A stretch of 64,000 nucleotides of DNA from assembly GCA_011033025.1 (NCBI GenBank), contig WFMF01000005.1, positions 1,488,001 to 1,552,000 on the forward strand, in the 5' to 3' direction. Positions 48,512 to 58,865 of this stretch are shown piece by piece. Numbering within the stretch: the first letter of the stretch is position 1; the number at the start of each line of letters is the position of its first letter. The notes below the pieces were generated by a model that saw only the letters and a list, made by a program, of their open reading frames with translations, searched no databases and was not told the origin of the DNA. The DNA comes from Beroe forskalii (taxonomy: Eukaryota; Ctenophora; Nuda; Beroida; Beroidae). Position numbers and translations under genes: made by a program.

Positions 48512-48890
48512 ACATTGAAGAAGAAAGATGGAGACAGTTCGTTATTAGAACAATCATTGGGTCCAGGCTTCTATTACCTGAACAGGTTATTTTTGCAGTC
48601 ACATGGACAGTTCACGGCAAAGCCCAACGATCACACCCAGCAGGTTTTAGTCCCCTTCTTTCAAAACTTCATCGGATCTGTGAGTTTTAATCCCTCCTTT
48701 CAAAACTTAATTCGGATTTCAAAACGCCCACTTTTGAATACGATTATGAATTCTTGATCGATATTAATGCTCGTAATAAAATTGTTTTATTTGCTTTTAA
48801 ATTTGAATGGGCATTTTTTTCAGATCCTATTCTACAAGAAGTAAAACAAAGAGAGTCCACAAAGTGCGACAGCACCGTTTGACACGTGTC
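48512..48890 (+). pseudogene. Decayed C-lobe exons of the casein kinase II alpha locus
   Basis: After a good acceptor (CTCGTTTCAG|ACATT) the DNA matches the next CK2 alpha exon piece by piece in shifting frames: ERWRQFV in one, then FYYLNRLF...SHGQFTAK in another (compare RWERFV and DFLDKLLRYDHQSRLTAR). The expected RHS codon is RH-stop. A second segment after TTTTTTTCAG at about 48,825 (DPILQEVKQRES) resembles the HPYFYxVVK end. Frame changes and small gaps mean a normal C-lobe cannot be encoded from these exons as given. Confidence 0.6.
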
Positions 48891-49980
48891 GTATCGAAGA
48901 CCGGGCATCTTTTCCTAATTCAGATAGAACGAACTCAAATGATATAATGATTTACAGTGTACGGCTAGTCAAGGGAACAGATATATCCACACGTTTTATG
49001 TGAGAGTGTGCATTTTACAAATTGTAATCCTGTAACCCACTGCCAGATAATATGAGTGAAAAATTAGATCAAAATGTTCCAAATTCCCCTGGTATCTTGC
49101 AATTAATTAATCAATTATTAAATTAGTATCCAATTGATGATCGTAAAATTTAAGAGCTGGCAATGGGTTTGCATTCTCAGTGTCGCCTTGTTTTTCTTTA
49201 ATTTTTAAGAGGTATCTTACTAGGGCCCTTTGTATTCCAGATCGGTGCTTCAGTTTATCAAATTGGTTCCTGGATTTTATGATTTGAATTTACTATAATT
49301 CAATAAAATGTTGCAGTTGCACTATTTTTATTTTATGTTTCGAATAGTTAACCTAACTATAATTAAGACAAATATGAAATAACACTCAGTTCCTTCCGTT
49401 CGGAAATTAACTCATAGGTCTTGCCATGCTCTCATTTGTCTCAGCTGTCTAAGATCGGTTATAAGACGTGTTTTAACACAATCTCAAATGCCTTAGTTTT
49501 ATCGTGTGAAATGCACACTTGCCTCCGAAAGATACCTCGTCCTGTTGACTTGCTTTTCTGGGGCTGGGTGGAACTATATGTTGCGCTATATTTGTATTAC
49601 AAATATAATTGATTTTTATAAACTGAAATTGTCAAATAATTCGTTTTTTATTACGCCATGTCTTGAATTAGACAGACCGGAAGTTAAAGGGATGGTGTAG
49701 TTTTCAGACCAAAATTTTAAGATTCTCTTATTCCGCCATTCCGGTAAAATAGCTACTTATTACATGACCTGTAATAAGGGATCATTCAGTTTCACATAGC
49801 ACGTAATTTTTGGCCATTTTCAACCTCCTTCCTCATACTCATAGTCATAGTCAAACGTAATCAAAGCCCACCCCACATCTTGAGGAGAATATTACGTAAT
49901 CATGCCTAACCCCCACCCCCCTCCACCTATACTTGAGTAGACAATGAATGAATGGACAGTGTAAATACTCAAATATTGAT
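48891..49980. other. No gene seen
   Basis: AT-rich flank of the kinase locus; no supported exon. Confidence 0.4.
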
Positions 49981-49984
49981 TACC

Positions 49985-50350
49985 TTATCGGACATAATCA
50001 TCACGGACATAACATTCACGCTGAGCACCTCAGCGTGAATTTGTCTGACGTCGTCAGACCCATTGGCCATTATTTAAAATTTTAAATCGTGGCGCGCGCG
50101 CTTCGCGCGCGCGAGGGGGTCAGGCAACGCCTGACTCGACGGACGTTGCCCCGTCTATTTCTTCTGACTGGATGGCTATCGGGCGAGGTTGCAAAGTGAC
50201 GTCCAAATGTGGAACGTTGCGCCGCGCGCGAGGGTAGGGTAACATCCTACGACGCCTGACAAGCGTGAATAGTATTAGTAATGTCCGTGAAAATTTTGTT
50301 CGTGATCAAATGTCCGTGATTTTGCTGGTCCGTGAAAATTAAGTCCGGTA
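49985..50350. mobile_element. MITE with CGGACATAAT-type inverted ends, host of another insertion
   Basis: Left end CGGACATAATCATCACGGAC (49,989-50,008) and right end, read in reverse, CGGACTTAATTTTCACGGAC (from 50,347) are inverted repeats. The word TGTCCGTGA recurs internally. The 222-bp element below sits inside it. Confidence 0.55.
50041..50262. mobile_element. GC-rich palindromic MITE with perfect 8-bp target duplication
   Basis: Ends are TTGTCTGACG and CGCCTGACAA. GCGTGAAT flanks both sides (50,033-50,040; 50,263-50,270). Inside are the hairpin GCGCGCGCTTCGCGCGCGC, the palindrome GTCAGGCAACGCCTGAC and the 60-bp block shared with 2760-2822. An 8-bp duplication suggests hAT-type mobilisation. 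Confidence 0.88.
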
Positions 50351-50519
50351 TTTCCTCCTTAAATTTCTACGTAGAAATTAGATGGATTTCACCCATCCCT
50401 AGCGCGCAACACTCGGAAATTTGGAGGGTCGTGTTGCAGACTCCCCGCGGAGAAAAATGGCGCGCGGCGGAGGGTAGGGTAAAATCCTGCTACGTAGAAA
50501 TTTAAGGAGGAAATACCGG
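50345..50519. mobile_element. MITE with perfect 30-bp inverted repeats
   Basis: CCGGTATTTCCTCCTTAAAT followed by TTCTACGTAG at 50,345-50,374 is exactly reversed at 50,490-50,519. The interior has GGCGCGCGGCGGAGGGTAGG, related to the neighbouring GC-rich elements. I see no clear target duplication. Confidence 0.8.
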
Positions 50520-50616
50520 TAGAGACGCAAAATTTCTGACTTCATCTCTTTAAATGCACAAAGAATAAAATTTTCAAGGAAATTATTCTTCTGCTTCTTT
50601 TTCATGCTTATTCAAT

Positions 50617-50701
50617 TTGTCAGGCGTTGCCTGACCCCCTCGCGCGCGCGAAGCGCGCGCGCCACGACTCGCAGAGTCGTGGGTCTGACGACGTCAGACA
50701 A
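50617..50701. mobile_element. 85-bp nested-palindrome mini-MITE with perfect 8-bp target duplication
   Basis: TTGTCAGGCG...ACGTCAGACAA, flanked by TATTCAAT on both sides (50,609-50,616; 50,702-50,709). Almost every base is in a hairpin: GTCAGGCGTTGCCTGAC, CGCGCGCGCGAAGCGCGCGCG, CACGACTCGCAGAGTCGTG and GTCTGACGACGTCAGAC in a row. Confidence 0.93.
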
Positions 50702-50817
50702 TATTCAATATTCACAATAATAATATGGAATGTTACAAAAAATATATTGAAAAAATCTTTATCCATATGTGTAAACATGCGTAGATGGTAGATGAAGATC
50801 AAAACGCGTATGTGTTT

Positions 50818-51149
50818 CCTAAGCCCGCATAGGTGTGCGTACGCGCGCCGCGCAACGCAGACAGGGATATACGTGTTTAGCAACGTATGTGTGCACATGG
50901 ATCGATCGAAAGAGCCGCGGCCGTCGAAAGAACGCGCAAATTACAGTGCGCGTGCAAGATTTCAGTTTGCTTTTAATTGAACTTTTACTGAAATTTGCGC
51001 ATTCTCTCGACGGGTCTTTCGAAATTCGATCGATCCATGTGTACACATACGCGAAAGAATGCGTAAATTCAAATTGCTGAACACGTATATCCCTGCCCTG
51101 TCTGCGTTGCGCCGCGCCGCGCGCGTACACACACCTATGCGGCCTTAGG
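50818..51149. mobile_element. Long palindromic MITE of the GTGCACATGGATCGATC family
   Basis: Arms of about 140 bases: CCTAAGCCCGCATAGGTGTG at the left and its reverse complement at the right (ends 51,149), with GCAACGCAGACAGGGATATA and CACATGGATCGATCGAAAGA mirrored inside. The middle (50,885-51,060) is the unit also found at 33,905 and 56,680. No ORF of note. Confidence 0.88.
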
Positions 51150-51183
51150 AAAAATTCAACAAAATCCAATTCAAAGCAAATTG

Positions 51184-51261
51184 TTGCCAGACGTTGCCTG
51201 CGCCCCGACTCTGCGAGTCTAGTCGGGGCGCGCGCGCAGGGGGCCAGGCAACGTCTGGCAA
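51184..51261. mobile_element. 78-bp nested-palindrome mini-MITE with perfect 8-bp target duplication
   Basis: TTGCCAGACGTTGCCTG...CAGGCAACGTCTGGCAA, flanked by GCAAATTG on both sides (51,176-51,183; 51,262-51,269). Shares the inner CGACTCTGCGAGTC hairpin with the 85-bp element. It is inserted in the end of another GGATCGATC-family copy that runs to about 51,316. Confidence 0.93.
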
Positions 51262-51908
51262 GCAAATTGAAACCTTGCGCGTTCTTTTGACGGGTCTTTC
51301 GATCGATCGATCCATGTGCACACTATATATTGTATGATCCGAAGGACATTTTAAAAGATAATTTTACACTTTACAGTTCCCTTGTCACATGTCACCCAAT
51401 CTCATGAAAGATTTTCCATTATCTGTTCCATTTGGTTGGCGTTGTCCGGTCCATGGGTCTAGTTTTATTTCAAATCCATGCTGTCTCCATTATGTCCTCA
51501 AATATAAAATTTTCCTCCTCAGCTAATTCTGAAATATTGCTATTGCTGATATTGCTTCTTAATTTTCCCCATTGCTTAGATGCACATTTATTTCAAATTT
51601 GATGAAATAGCTATAGGGGTTAAAATCATGAGATTGATTATTTTTCAATAATCTGAGGCTCAATATTGCCCTGCATTTTATCATTTTTTGTTATTGCCCA
51701 CTTTCACTATGTTAGTTTGTAACCTGTAATGTTAAGTTCAATGATCAAGTTTATTGCAAGTTTTCCTGAAATTTTCATCTAGTTTTTTGTTTGTATATGA
51801 GACAAAATATTGCCCACTTTTACTCCCCAATTTTGAACATGGTTTTGTGTTGTTTTCAATCTTGTTTATTTAATTTTTATCACTAAAATTATTAACCATA
51901 TAGGAGTA

Positions 51909-52000
51909 CTAGCAGGCCCGTTGGGCCTCCTAATACACAGCTCACTCAGCGCTGCTACACAGCACCTCATTCACAAATTTCAAATTAACTTAATACTTTT
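51909..52000 (-). mobile_element. Helitron-like 3' end
   Basis: On the minus strand the DNA reads GGCCCAACGGGCC (hairpin) then TGCTAG followed by T, the usual Helitron end: short hairpin, CTRR, insertion before T. Upstream it shares GTAGCAGC and GAGCTGTGTATT with the plus-strand end at 56,627. The 5' end was not located, so the right limit is only nominal. Confidence 0.6.
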
Positions 52001-52183
52001 TACCACATCAAAAAATTCCAATCAGATCAAAAGTTATTACGGATCAACGTATTCAAAGCAGCATTAAACAGAAATGAATGTGTGCGCAATATGTTACCAT
52101 AGCAACGGGCGCGCCTATATCCATTCTTCACGTGGGCGCCCCAAAATGTTTTTTCAAAAGGACAAAAGACGTTACGACGTACA

Positions 52184-52217
52184 TAATAATAATAATAATA
52201 ATAATTATAATGATAAT
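52184..52217. repeat. AAT/ATA microsatellite
   Basis: A run of AATAATAAT units with a few changes at its right end. Confidence 0.9.
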
Positions 52218-52243
52218 AGTACAGAGGTTGTGAAATTATATTA

Positions 52244-52715
52244 GAGATAGGCCCCCAGCAGTCACCCTCTGGTACCAGGGTCAAGTGCAGTGACGACCTG
52301 CCTGAATGAAACTGAAAATTGATCTTTGGTCTTTGTCTTTAACAAGCATCAATTAACAACCATCAATTAACAACCATCATTATTATTTGAATTAAAAAGA
52401 AATCTTTCTTCAAGACATCAATCTGCAAGACTTTTCTCCAACTCCGTACTTGAACACCAACATGATCCCTTTAGGTAATGCAATGTTGAGAGCAGCAGGA
52501 TCTAAGTGAGTCACACCAAGATGAGTGGTGTGCAGGCATCTTCAGTCCAATACCTACCTCAGCTTTCGGGGTGTTTAAATTGCGAGAGCTTTTTATGAGG
52601 TAGGCCCCCCCAGCAGTCACCCCCTGGTACCAGGGTATAGCACCGTTAAGTGCAGTGACCAACTGCCTGAATGAAATTGAAACTTGCTCTTTGGTCTTTG
52701 TTTGTACTCCAAGCA
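52244..52715 (+). repeat. Pair of direct repeats, about 100-115 bp each
   Basis: TAGGCCCCCAGCAGTCACCC at 52,244 and TAGGCCCCCCCAGCAGTCAC at 52,600 each open a similar segment with CTGGTACCAGGGT, AAGTGCAGTGAC and GCCTGAATGAAA, ending CTTTGGTCTTTGT. The CTGGTACCAG core is itself palindromic. Confidence 0.8.
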
Positions 52716-53350
52716 ACAAGAAATTAAGCAAAACACTCAGTGAAGAGAAGTAGAGGACTGGTGGATGGATCCGGGTTATTTGTGTCCTTTTACATTGCAC
52801 ATTAATGAAATTAATGAGAGTGGCATGCATCAATAATTATTATCATCTTATTGTACAGTAATGTGTTGAACTTGATTGCTTTTATCATTGACTGAGTTTT
52901 CTTTTAAAATTTTACCTTCTTTCTGGTGCCAATTGGGTAATTTATTGAGACTGAACTTATATCTTTAGTATTTGTAAAGCTGTAGGTAATAATTTAGAAT
53001 TCATTGTATTAGAGTTTATGTATGATGAAAAATCATGAGGTTGAAACATCTTACTACATTGGGTAATAAATTCAATAATTGATTAACTTATTTTTTCCTG
53101 TTCCCAATCGCGTTTTTGTTTTACAAAAAGGCATTGAGAAAAGGTTAGCAGAGATCGTGTTTTGTGGGGGTTGTGTGTATACTACCTTTACGCGTACTGT
53201 TAAATCTGAAATAGGTGGTGGTGCTGCGCGCGACCAAATTTGGTCGTATGCGCGCGTGTGGTATGTACGTATGCATGTATGTACGTCACTTTTTCCATCA
53301 TTTTCAAAATTTCAAGCATCCAACTGCTCCTTTATAATATCACTCGTGTC

Positions 53351-53425
53351 AGAGTAGCTTGGTGTAGTGGCATCCTTAGCATTTTGGGCTGCAGCTAGCT
53401 AACAGCGTTGTAGGTATTTGGGTTC
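53351..53425 (+). mobile_element. tRNA-like segment, possible SINE head
   Basis: TAGCTTGGTGTAGTGGC resembles a tRNA A box and GGGTTCAATGCTC a B box, about 60 bases apart. Arms do not fold into a good cloverleaf, so it is not called as a tRNA gene. Confidence 0.35.
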
Positions 53426-53762
53426 AATGCTCTGTTCATTCTGATGTTGAAATTAATTCTTTCTCAAAAATTTAAGTTCAATTCTTTAATCATAAAATCA
53501 AACCTTTATCAATTTTCAGCGAAGTAATCAAATAATTGATAGGATTTCAATCAAAGCCATTTGGCCTTCTTTATTAAGTTATTAGTAGCGGGCAATTCGG
53601 GCAAATTACAATGGGCAGTGTTATCAAATCAGTTATGAATGATCTAAAGAATTGACGAGAGGAAATAAAGACATGAGAGTTTGTCTCGGTTCATGATTGA
53701 TCATATATCTGAATCTTTTATCTTAATCTTGGTCAGTAATCATATTGTGTATCTCTATTTTG

Positions 53763-54011
53763 GGTACGTCTCCCATGTAAACGGGAGCCTTCATTATCTA
53801 TGACAATGACGTCACTCAGAAAAATATAATTAAGCGCACCTAGCGCTTTAAGCATTAGGGTTAGGGTTCTGATTAGGGTCAGGATTTGTTAGGTTCAGGG
53901 TTAGGATTAAGGTTAGGGTTTTGGTAAGGGCAATGGTGAGGTTTAGGATACAGAAAAATTGACGTTTAGATCTGTGACGTCACTCAGAGCCGTTTATATG
54001 GGAGAGATACC
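53763..54011. mobile_element. MITE with telomere-like interior and 8-bp target duplication
   Basis: Ends GGTACGTCTCCCATGTAAAC and (reversed) GGTATCTCTCCCATATAAAC; CTATTTTG flanks both sides (53,755-53,762; 54,012-54,019). A GTGACGTCACTCAGA-type segment appears near both ends. The interior has TTAGGGTTAGGGTT and about eight variant TTAGGG-like hexamers. Confidence 0.9.
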
Positions 54012-54019
54012 CTATTTTG

Positions 54020-55278
54020 AAAAATCAATCAAGGCGGGGTAAAATAATAGCGAACATCGCAACGGTTTGATATCTGCAACGTAGCACATAAGAAACGTAA
54101 CGCGTAACGAAAATGGTGATCATAGTTATGAAACTCTGAACGGCGCGCAACCAAACGAATCTTCAGAAGTTCAGAGTTCTACGAAATGGCGGGAACGCGC
54201 GCACGAACATATGGCACATGGAACGAAATCGCCCACGTGATATTTTATCTGCGCGCGTTAATTCAAACTTGTACGTAGGAGAGGGAAACATATAGAGCCT
54301 GCATAATGAGGAATATTTATAAAATTGATTCAATGAATATGTTAGTATTGACTATTGCGATGTGACACTAATTTGATAGAAGAAGCGCGATTGTATCATG
54401 ATTTGGAAGGTCACTTTTATGCTTTATCGTCAACTCATCATGTCAGTAAATAAGTCGGACAACGGTCGTTGATCAAATGACGGCGTGTTTTAATACCAGC
54501 CCCAGGGAACAGGAAATTAAGCGCCTACATACGGGAACAACGGTACAAGAAATGTGCCGGTAGGCGCAATTCTTGTTAATTTATATTTTTAGCATAATTG
54601 AACTTTTTAATTTTGAAATTTGGAAGCAAGTGAATTTTTGACATGTTTAAACATGTGTTAGCTCTTTTGCCTACAAAAAGAGGCAGGTATATATGTTTAT
54701 ATACTAATCTTAGAAATATTTATTTATTTATTTATTCCTGGTGCCAATTGCTATGCATATCTGAGGTGTAATGTTGCCTGCTTTATTATTCACAATATTT
54801 GACTGTATTTATGCTCATTTCATTCTACATTGCTTATTTTAAGTTTTCACTGATAAGTTTTACTTATAATTTCATCTAGTTTTATGTTGTCTATTTGAGA
54901 TAAAATGTTGCCCACTCTTATGTTGTTTTTAATTAATTAATTAATTATGTTGTTTTTATTGAAAGTTATGATAATGGCAGTAAGCCAAGTGGTCCAGTTA
55001 TTCAAAACATTCATTGTTGGCAATGTAGATGGCAATATTAATGCAATTTATGTCTGAAAGTTTGAACATCAAAATAGTAGGGAACTACCTAATTCATGTC
55101 AGTGTTAAACTGGAACCAGCTAACCAGTGTTGGAATGAGCTGCTTGGGTTACTGACTGGCCATGGGCCAAGTTTTTTGTTTTGTTTTAGTTGCATTAATG
55201 CAACACAGGGCCTTGAACATCTTACTACTTATAATTCTTCCTCATATATAAATATACAAATAAATAAATAAATATATA
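54020..55278. other. No gene seen; contains a dispersed repeat
   Basis: TTTCATCTAGTTTT...GAGA(T/C)AAAAT(G/A)TTGCCCAC near 54,865-54,920 also occurs near 51,775-51,825, so parts belong to a dispersed family. ATTT units at 54,717-54,736. Confidence 0.45.
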
Positions 55279-55572
55279 TCTGTCTGTCCGGTTTATGATT
55301 TCTGTCTGTCCGGTGGCTTATATAGCCACAGATTTTTCTGACACCACTGAGTACCCAATCAAGCATGCCGATTGCCGATGATCGGAATGTTCATACCAGA
55401 GTACCAGTGACGTTTGACACCACCTGACATATAGACATCACATAGAGGAGTAGGCACACCCGATTAAAATATGACCTCATCACTGATAAGAACTACAGTA
55501 CTGCATTATACTGTACCAATTGCTGAAGCGAAAAAATTGTGAACGATGGCCGGAGGCCATGGGTTTTGCTAG
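55279..55572 (+). mobile_element. Short non-autonomous Helitron, candidate
   Basis: Starts TCTGTCTGTCCGG after an A and ends ATGGCCGGAGGCCAT (hairpin), GGGTTTTG, CTAG, then T. The 5' TC, the 3' hairpin about 8 bases before CTAG, and A|T flanks fit Helitrons. It is 294 bp and non-coding. Confidence 0.65.
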
Positions 55573-56529
55573 TAGAATTCTAATGCAAGAAATATAGTTA
55601 GATAAATGGCAGGTGAGTCCCTGGTTTCTAACACGAGATTCACTGAGTCCAATAATCTTCTGTGCTGCTAATCAAGTGAACAATCCCCACAATACCTTGG
55701 CTTGGTGATCTGGTTCTTATTTAGTTATTTGGTTATTATCTGTCTGGGAGGATCATTACCCTTGTGATTAGCGGAACCCATTCGGCCCAGCTAGTTTTAT
55801 TTAAGGCTATGCAGTTTTTAGAGTTTTCAGAGTTTTTCAAGTTTTGAATCTTAAGACTCATCTCTCCCTTGCCATCTTGGAGTTACAAGGATCAGTTCAG
55901 GGTATCCTGTTATAGCAATGAGACTTACAAATTTTATCTCATAAGTTTTGCTTGTTTCACTTGTCTCCTAAACCCACTCAGTAGCCCAAGGGGTCTACAA
56001 CTAGTGCGTCGGCCTGGAACCCTTCACTGGCTAGAAACTTCTAGTTGCAGGAAGCTACCGACTGATTTCACCTCTCCTGGAGCCCACTGCCCAGCTGACA
56101 GCGGTATCTTGAACTGGCAGGAGACATACAGCTGGTGCTGTTGTTGGTTCAACTGGTCGCAGGTTCGAATCAAAGTCGAATTAAATTGAATTAAGTCGAA
56201 TCAAATCCTCATCTGATTGAATCTAGTCAGCGGTAGATTTGATCAATAGACATTGTAGAGCAGGGAAGCAAATCATGGAAGAAGCACTTGCTGCAATTCC
56301 TGAGAATCTGAAAGATGCTATTAGAGCAGCTTTCAGGATTGAAGTCACTGCTGCAGTTGAGGTAGCTAAACAAGAATTCAGAGCTGGGTATCAGGAAGTA
56401 AGAACCGGAAGTTTTCAACTCAAACAATGTCAGCATTCAGAGCTTCTTGGAAGGATTTGAGCCCTTCAGAGCGGTCATGGGAATTTTTTATTTTTTGATA
56501 CAGTTAAAAGTATTGAATCAATTTGAGTT
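55573..56529. other. No gene seen; weak ORF and tRNA-like pieces
   Basis: A 73-codon ORF (56,239-56,460; MEEALAAIPENLKDAIRAAF...) is helical in character and might be a retroelement ORF1 remnant. A B-box-like GCAGGTTCGAATC occurs at 56,157-56,169. Neither is enough for a call. Confidence 0.35.
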
Positions 56530-56559
56530 GTAATGTTTAAAATTTGGAAATTTGCAAAC

Positions 56560-56627
56560 AATGTGCTGCGTAGCAGCCTGCAGCACCAAGTGAGCTGTGT
56601 ATTTTGCAGGCCCAGTGAGCCTGCTAG
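56560..56627 (+). mobile_element. Helitron-like 3' end
   Basis: GCAGGCCCAGTGAGCCTG (imperfect hairpin) then CTAG followed by T at 56,628. The upstream TGCTGCGTAGCAGC and GAGCTGTGTATT match the minus-strand end at 51,909, so both belong to one family. The start was not found. Confidence 0.6.
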
Positions 56628-56679
56628 TATATGTACTGGTGCCAATGACTACAATTTGCCCTGTGAAATAAAAATCACT

Positions 56680-56852
56680 GCTATTACCCATATGTGCGCA
56701 TATCTGTACATGTGTCGATCAAAAAATCTGTCGAAAGAATGTGCAAATTTCAACGAAAATTCAGTGAAAAGCATATTATAGCATTGCATGTGCACTTTAA
56801 TTTGCTTGTTCTTTTGACACATATTTTGATTGATCCATGTGCACACATACGT
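56680..56852 (-). mobile_element. MITE of the GTGCACATGGATCGATC family, reverse orientation
   Basis: Reads on the minus strand CGTATGTGTGCACATGGATC, then AAAAGAACAAGCAAATTAAA, TGCAATGCTATAATATGC and TTTGATCGACACATGTACAG. It ends about 95 bases before the PCMT1 start codon. Confidence 0.8.
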
Positions 56853-56946
56853 AAGAGATGGGGCTTTTTATCTTGTGATAACTTGATAATGACCTTATCT
56901 GGATTATCTGCTGTAGCATCCTGATTTATGTCAAAAATCTTAAGAA

Positions 56947-58358
56947 ATGGCTTGGCGGTCAAATGGGAGGAATCAAAAGGATCTTGTAGAACAATTGAAA
57001 AGTAAGTACATAAAGAAGCATTCAAAGATGACCTTAATTAATGGATTAAGTTATCAATTTTTTGTCTATTTTGAACCTCTGATTTCACTCTACCTAATTA
57101 TAAAAGTAAACCTACTCATAAAATATATTTCAGAACACAAAATCATTAAAACGCCCAGTGTCTATAATGCCATGATTGCAGTGGATAGAAAGGAATTTTG
57201 TCCATCACGTGAGGCATACAAGGACACTCCTCAATCAATAGGTTGCAATGTGACTATCAGTGCCCCTCACATGCATGCTTATGCTCTTGAAACACTGGCA
57301 TCACATCTACAACCTGGGAGCAAGGTTTTAGATGTTGGGAGTGGCTCTGGTTATCTCACAGCATGTATGGCAGTTATGGTAGGTGTCTATCTTTTTATGA
57401 TATTTCAATGAAGTTGTAAAAGGAGTGGGTGGAATGATATACATTATATTATTCAATTCAAATCAATCCACATTGATTTGTCACAGAATTATTGATCTGG
57501 AACAGCAGATAATTGAATTGGCAATATACAGCAATATTGTTTTCTATTACTCTATTAAAATGACTGATTTTTTGTTTTCTTCTTGACATGAAGCGTACAT
57601 ATTTTTATGATGATACTACTAATTTTAGACATCAAGAATCAAAATTCATGTCAAATATTAACCTCACATTTTTTCATATAATACAGGTAGGAGAAGCAGG
57701 AAAAGTTGTTGGTATTGATCATGTCAAAGACCTTGTTGACTTGTCTGTTTCAAACACTAGGAAGAGCCACAATGATTTGATGAGTTCTGGCAGGTTGAAA
57801 TATGTTGTTGGGGATGGGAGGAATGGTTATGCAGAGGATTCACCATATGATTGTATTCATGTAGGAGCAGCTGCACCCACACTTCCTCAACCGGTAACTT
57901 TTATCAAAGTTTCATCATGTAGTTCTGAATTAATTCACGTGCTTTTGTAATTAATTTAATGCTTCATTGATTGAGTCTGGTGGCTAAGAGGTATTATATT
58001 AAAACTGATGTAACTTCCAGTCTTATGTTGGAGCAGAACTGCATTGCAAGACTTAAGTAAGCAAGTTCTGCCCAGTGCCCACCATTTGATATTTTAATCA
58101 ATGATGAATCTTTAGAAGATTGGCTAACATCGAAAGTAAAGTTGAAATCAAATAGTTAGCTTAATAATTATACTTTTCCAGCTAGTTGACCAGCTTGCCA
58201 ACAGAGGAAGGTTAGTTTGCCCAGTTGGTCCTAGTGGGGCAAATCAGGATTTTATCCAGTTAGACAAAGATGAGAATGGAAACATCAGCCAGAAGAAGCT
58301 AATGGCTGTGGTGTATGTTCCACTAACTGACAAGCACAAACAAGTCTTCAGACCATGA
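56947..58358 (+). CDS. PCMT1: Protein-L-isoaspartate (D-aspartate) O-methyltransferase, four exons
   Basis: Exons 56,947-57,001, 57,134-57,378, 57,687-57,893 and 58,182-58,358 all have GT-AG junctions and consistent phases. They encode 227 residues, the same length as human PCMT1. It transfers methyl from S-adenosylmethionine to isoaspartyl residues in aged cytosolic proteins, starting their repair. Visible signatures: start MAW(R/K)[23 protein letters not shown] with the active-site Ser, motif [14 protein letters not shown] at about 83-95, [44 protein letters not shown] and the end VYVPLTDK. Everything expected is present, so it looks functional. A MITE lies just upstream, within the likely promoter region. 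Confidence 0.96.
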
Positions 58359-58859
58359 TGAGAATCACCCAAAAATCAAGCTGTTATAATAAGTGAGGGC
58401 ACCAATGCCCATCTTAATTCATACTTCTGGAACCTGAATATTTATTAAAATAGGCAATATTTATTTTCTTTTCGTGCATAAATTGCAGATAATATAATTT
58501 GTGTCTACTGAATGCTAAGTCCAAGTCTGCATGTTGTTATTGTAATGATACACGGGTTTTAGCTTAATAATGTCAGAAAATTTTTGAAGTGATATGTTTT
58601 ATTATTGATACCTATAAAACGATTCAAATACCTTTTGCATTAAATGTATCAATTCATAAACTTATAAGCCCAATTTTCACATATATGCATACTAATACTC
58701 GGTAATTTTACCCTTGCTGCATGAAACTATAAAAATATAGTTCAAGTTATGCCTAGTTATACCCAGGCCCAGATGATCTTATCCATTATAAGTAACCCTC
58801 ATAAGATTGTAAATGTTTTGTGATATTCTTATGATTTAGGTCGCTATGCTAGAACCTTC

Positions 58860-58865
58860 AATAAA
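58860..58865 (+). terminator. Possible poly(A) signal for PCMT1
   Basis: AATAAA in TTCAATAAAATG, about 500 bases past the stop codon. Nearer variants are weaker, so this is a candidate only. Confidence 0.35.

Noticed and set aside
53351-53425. tRNA gene
   Set aside because: A- and B-box-like words are present, but the stems do not pair as a cloverleaf; kept only as a possible SINE head.
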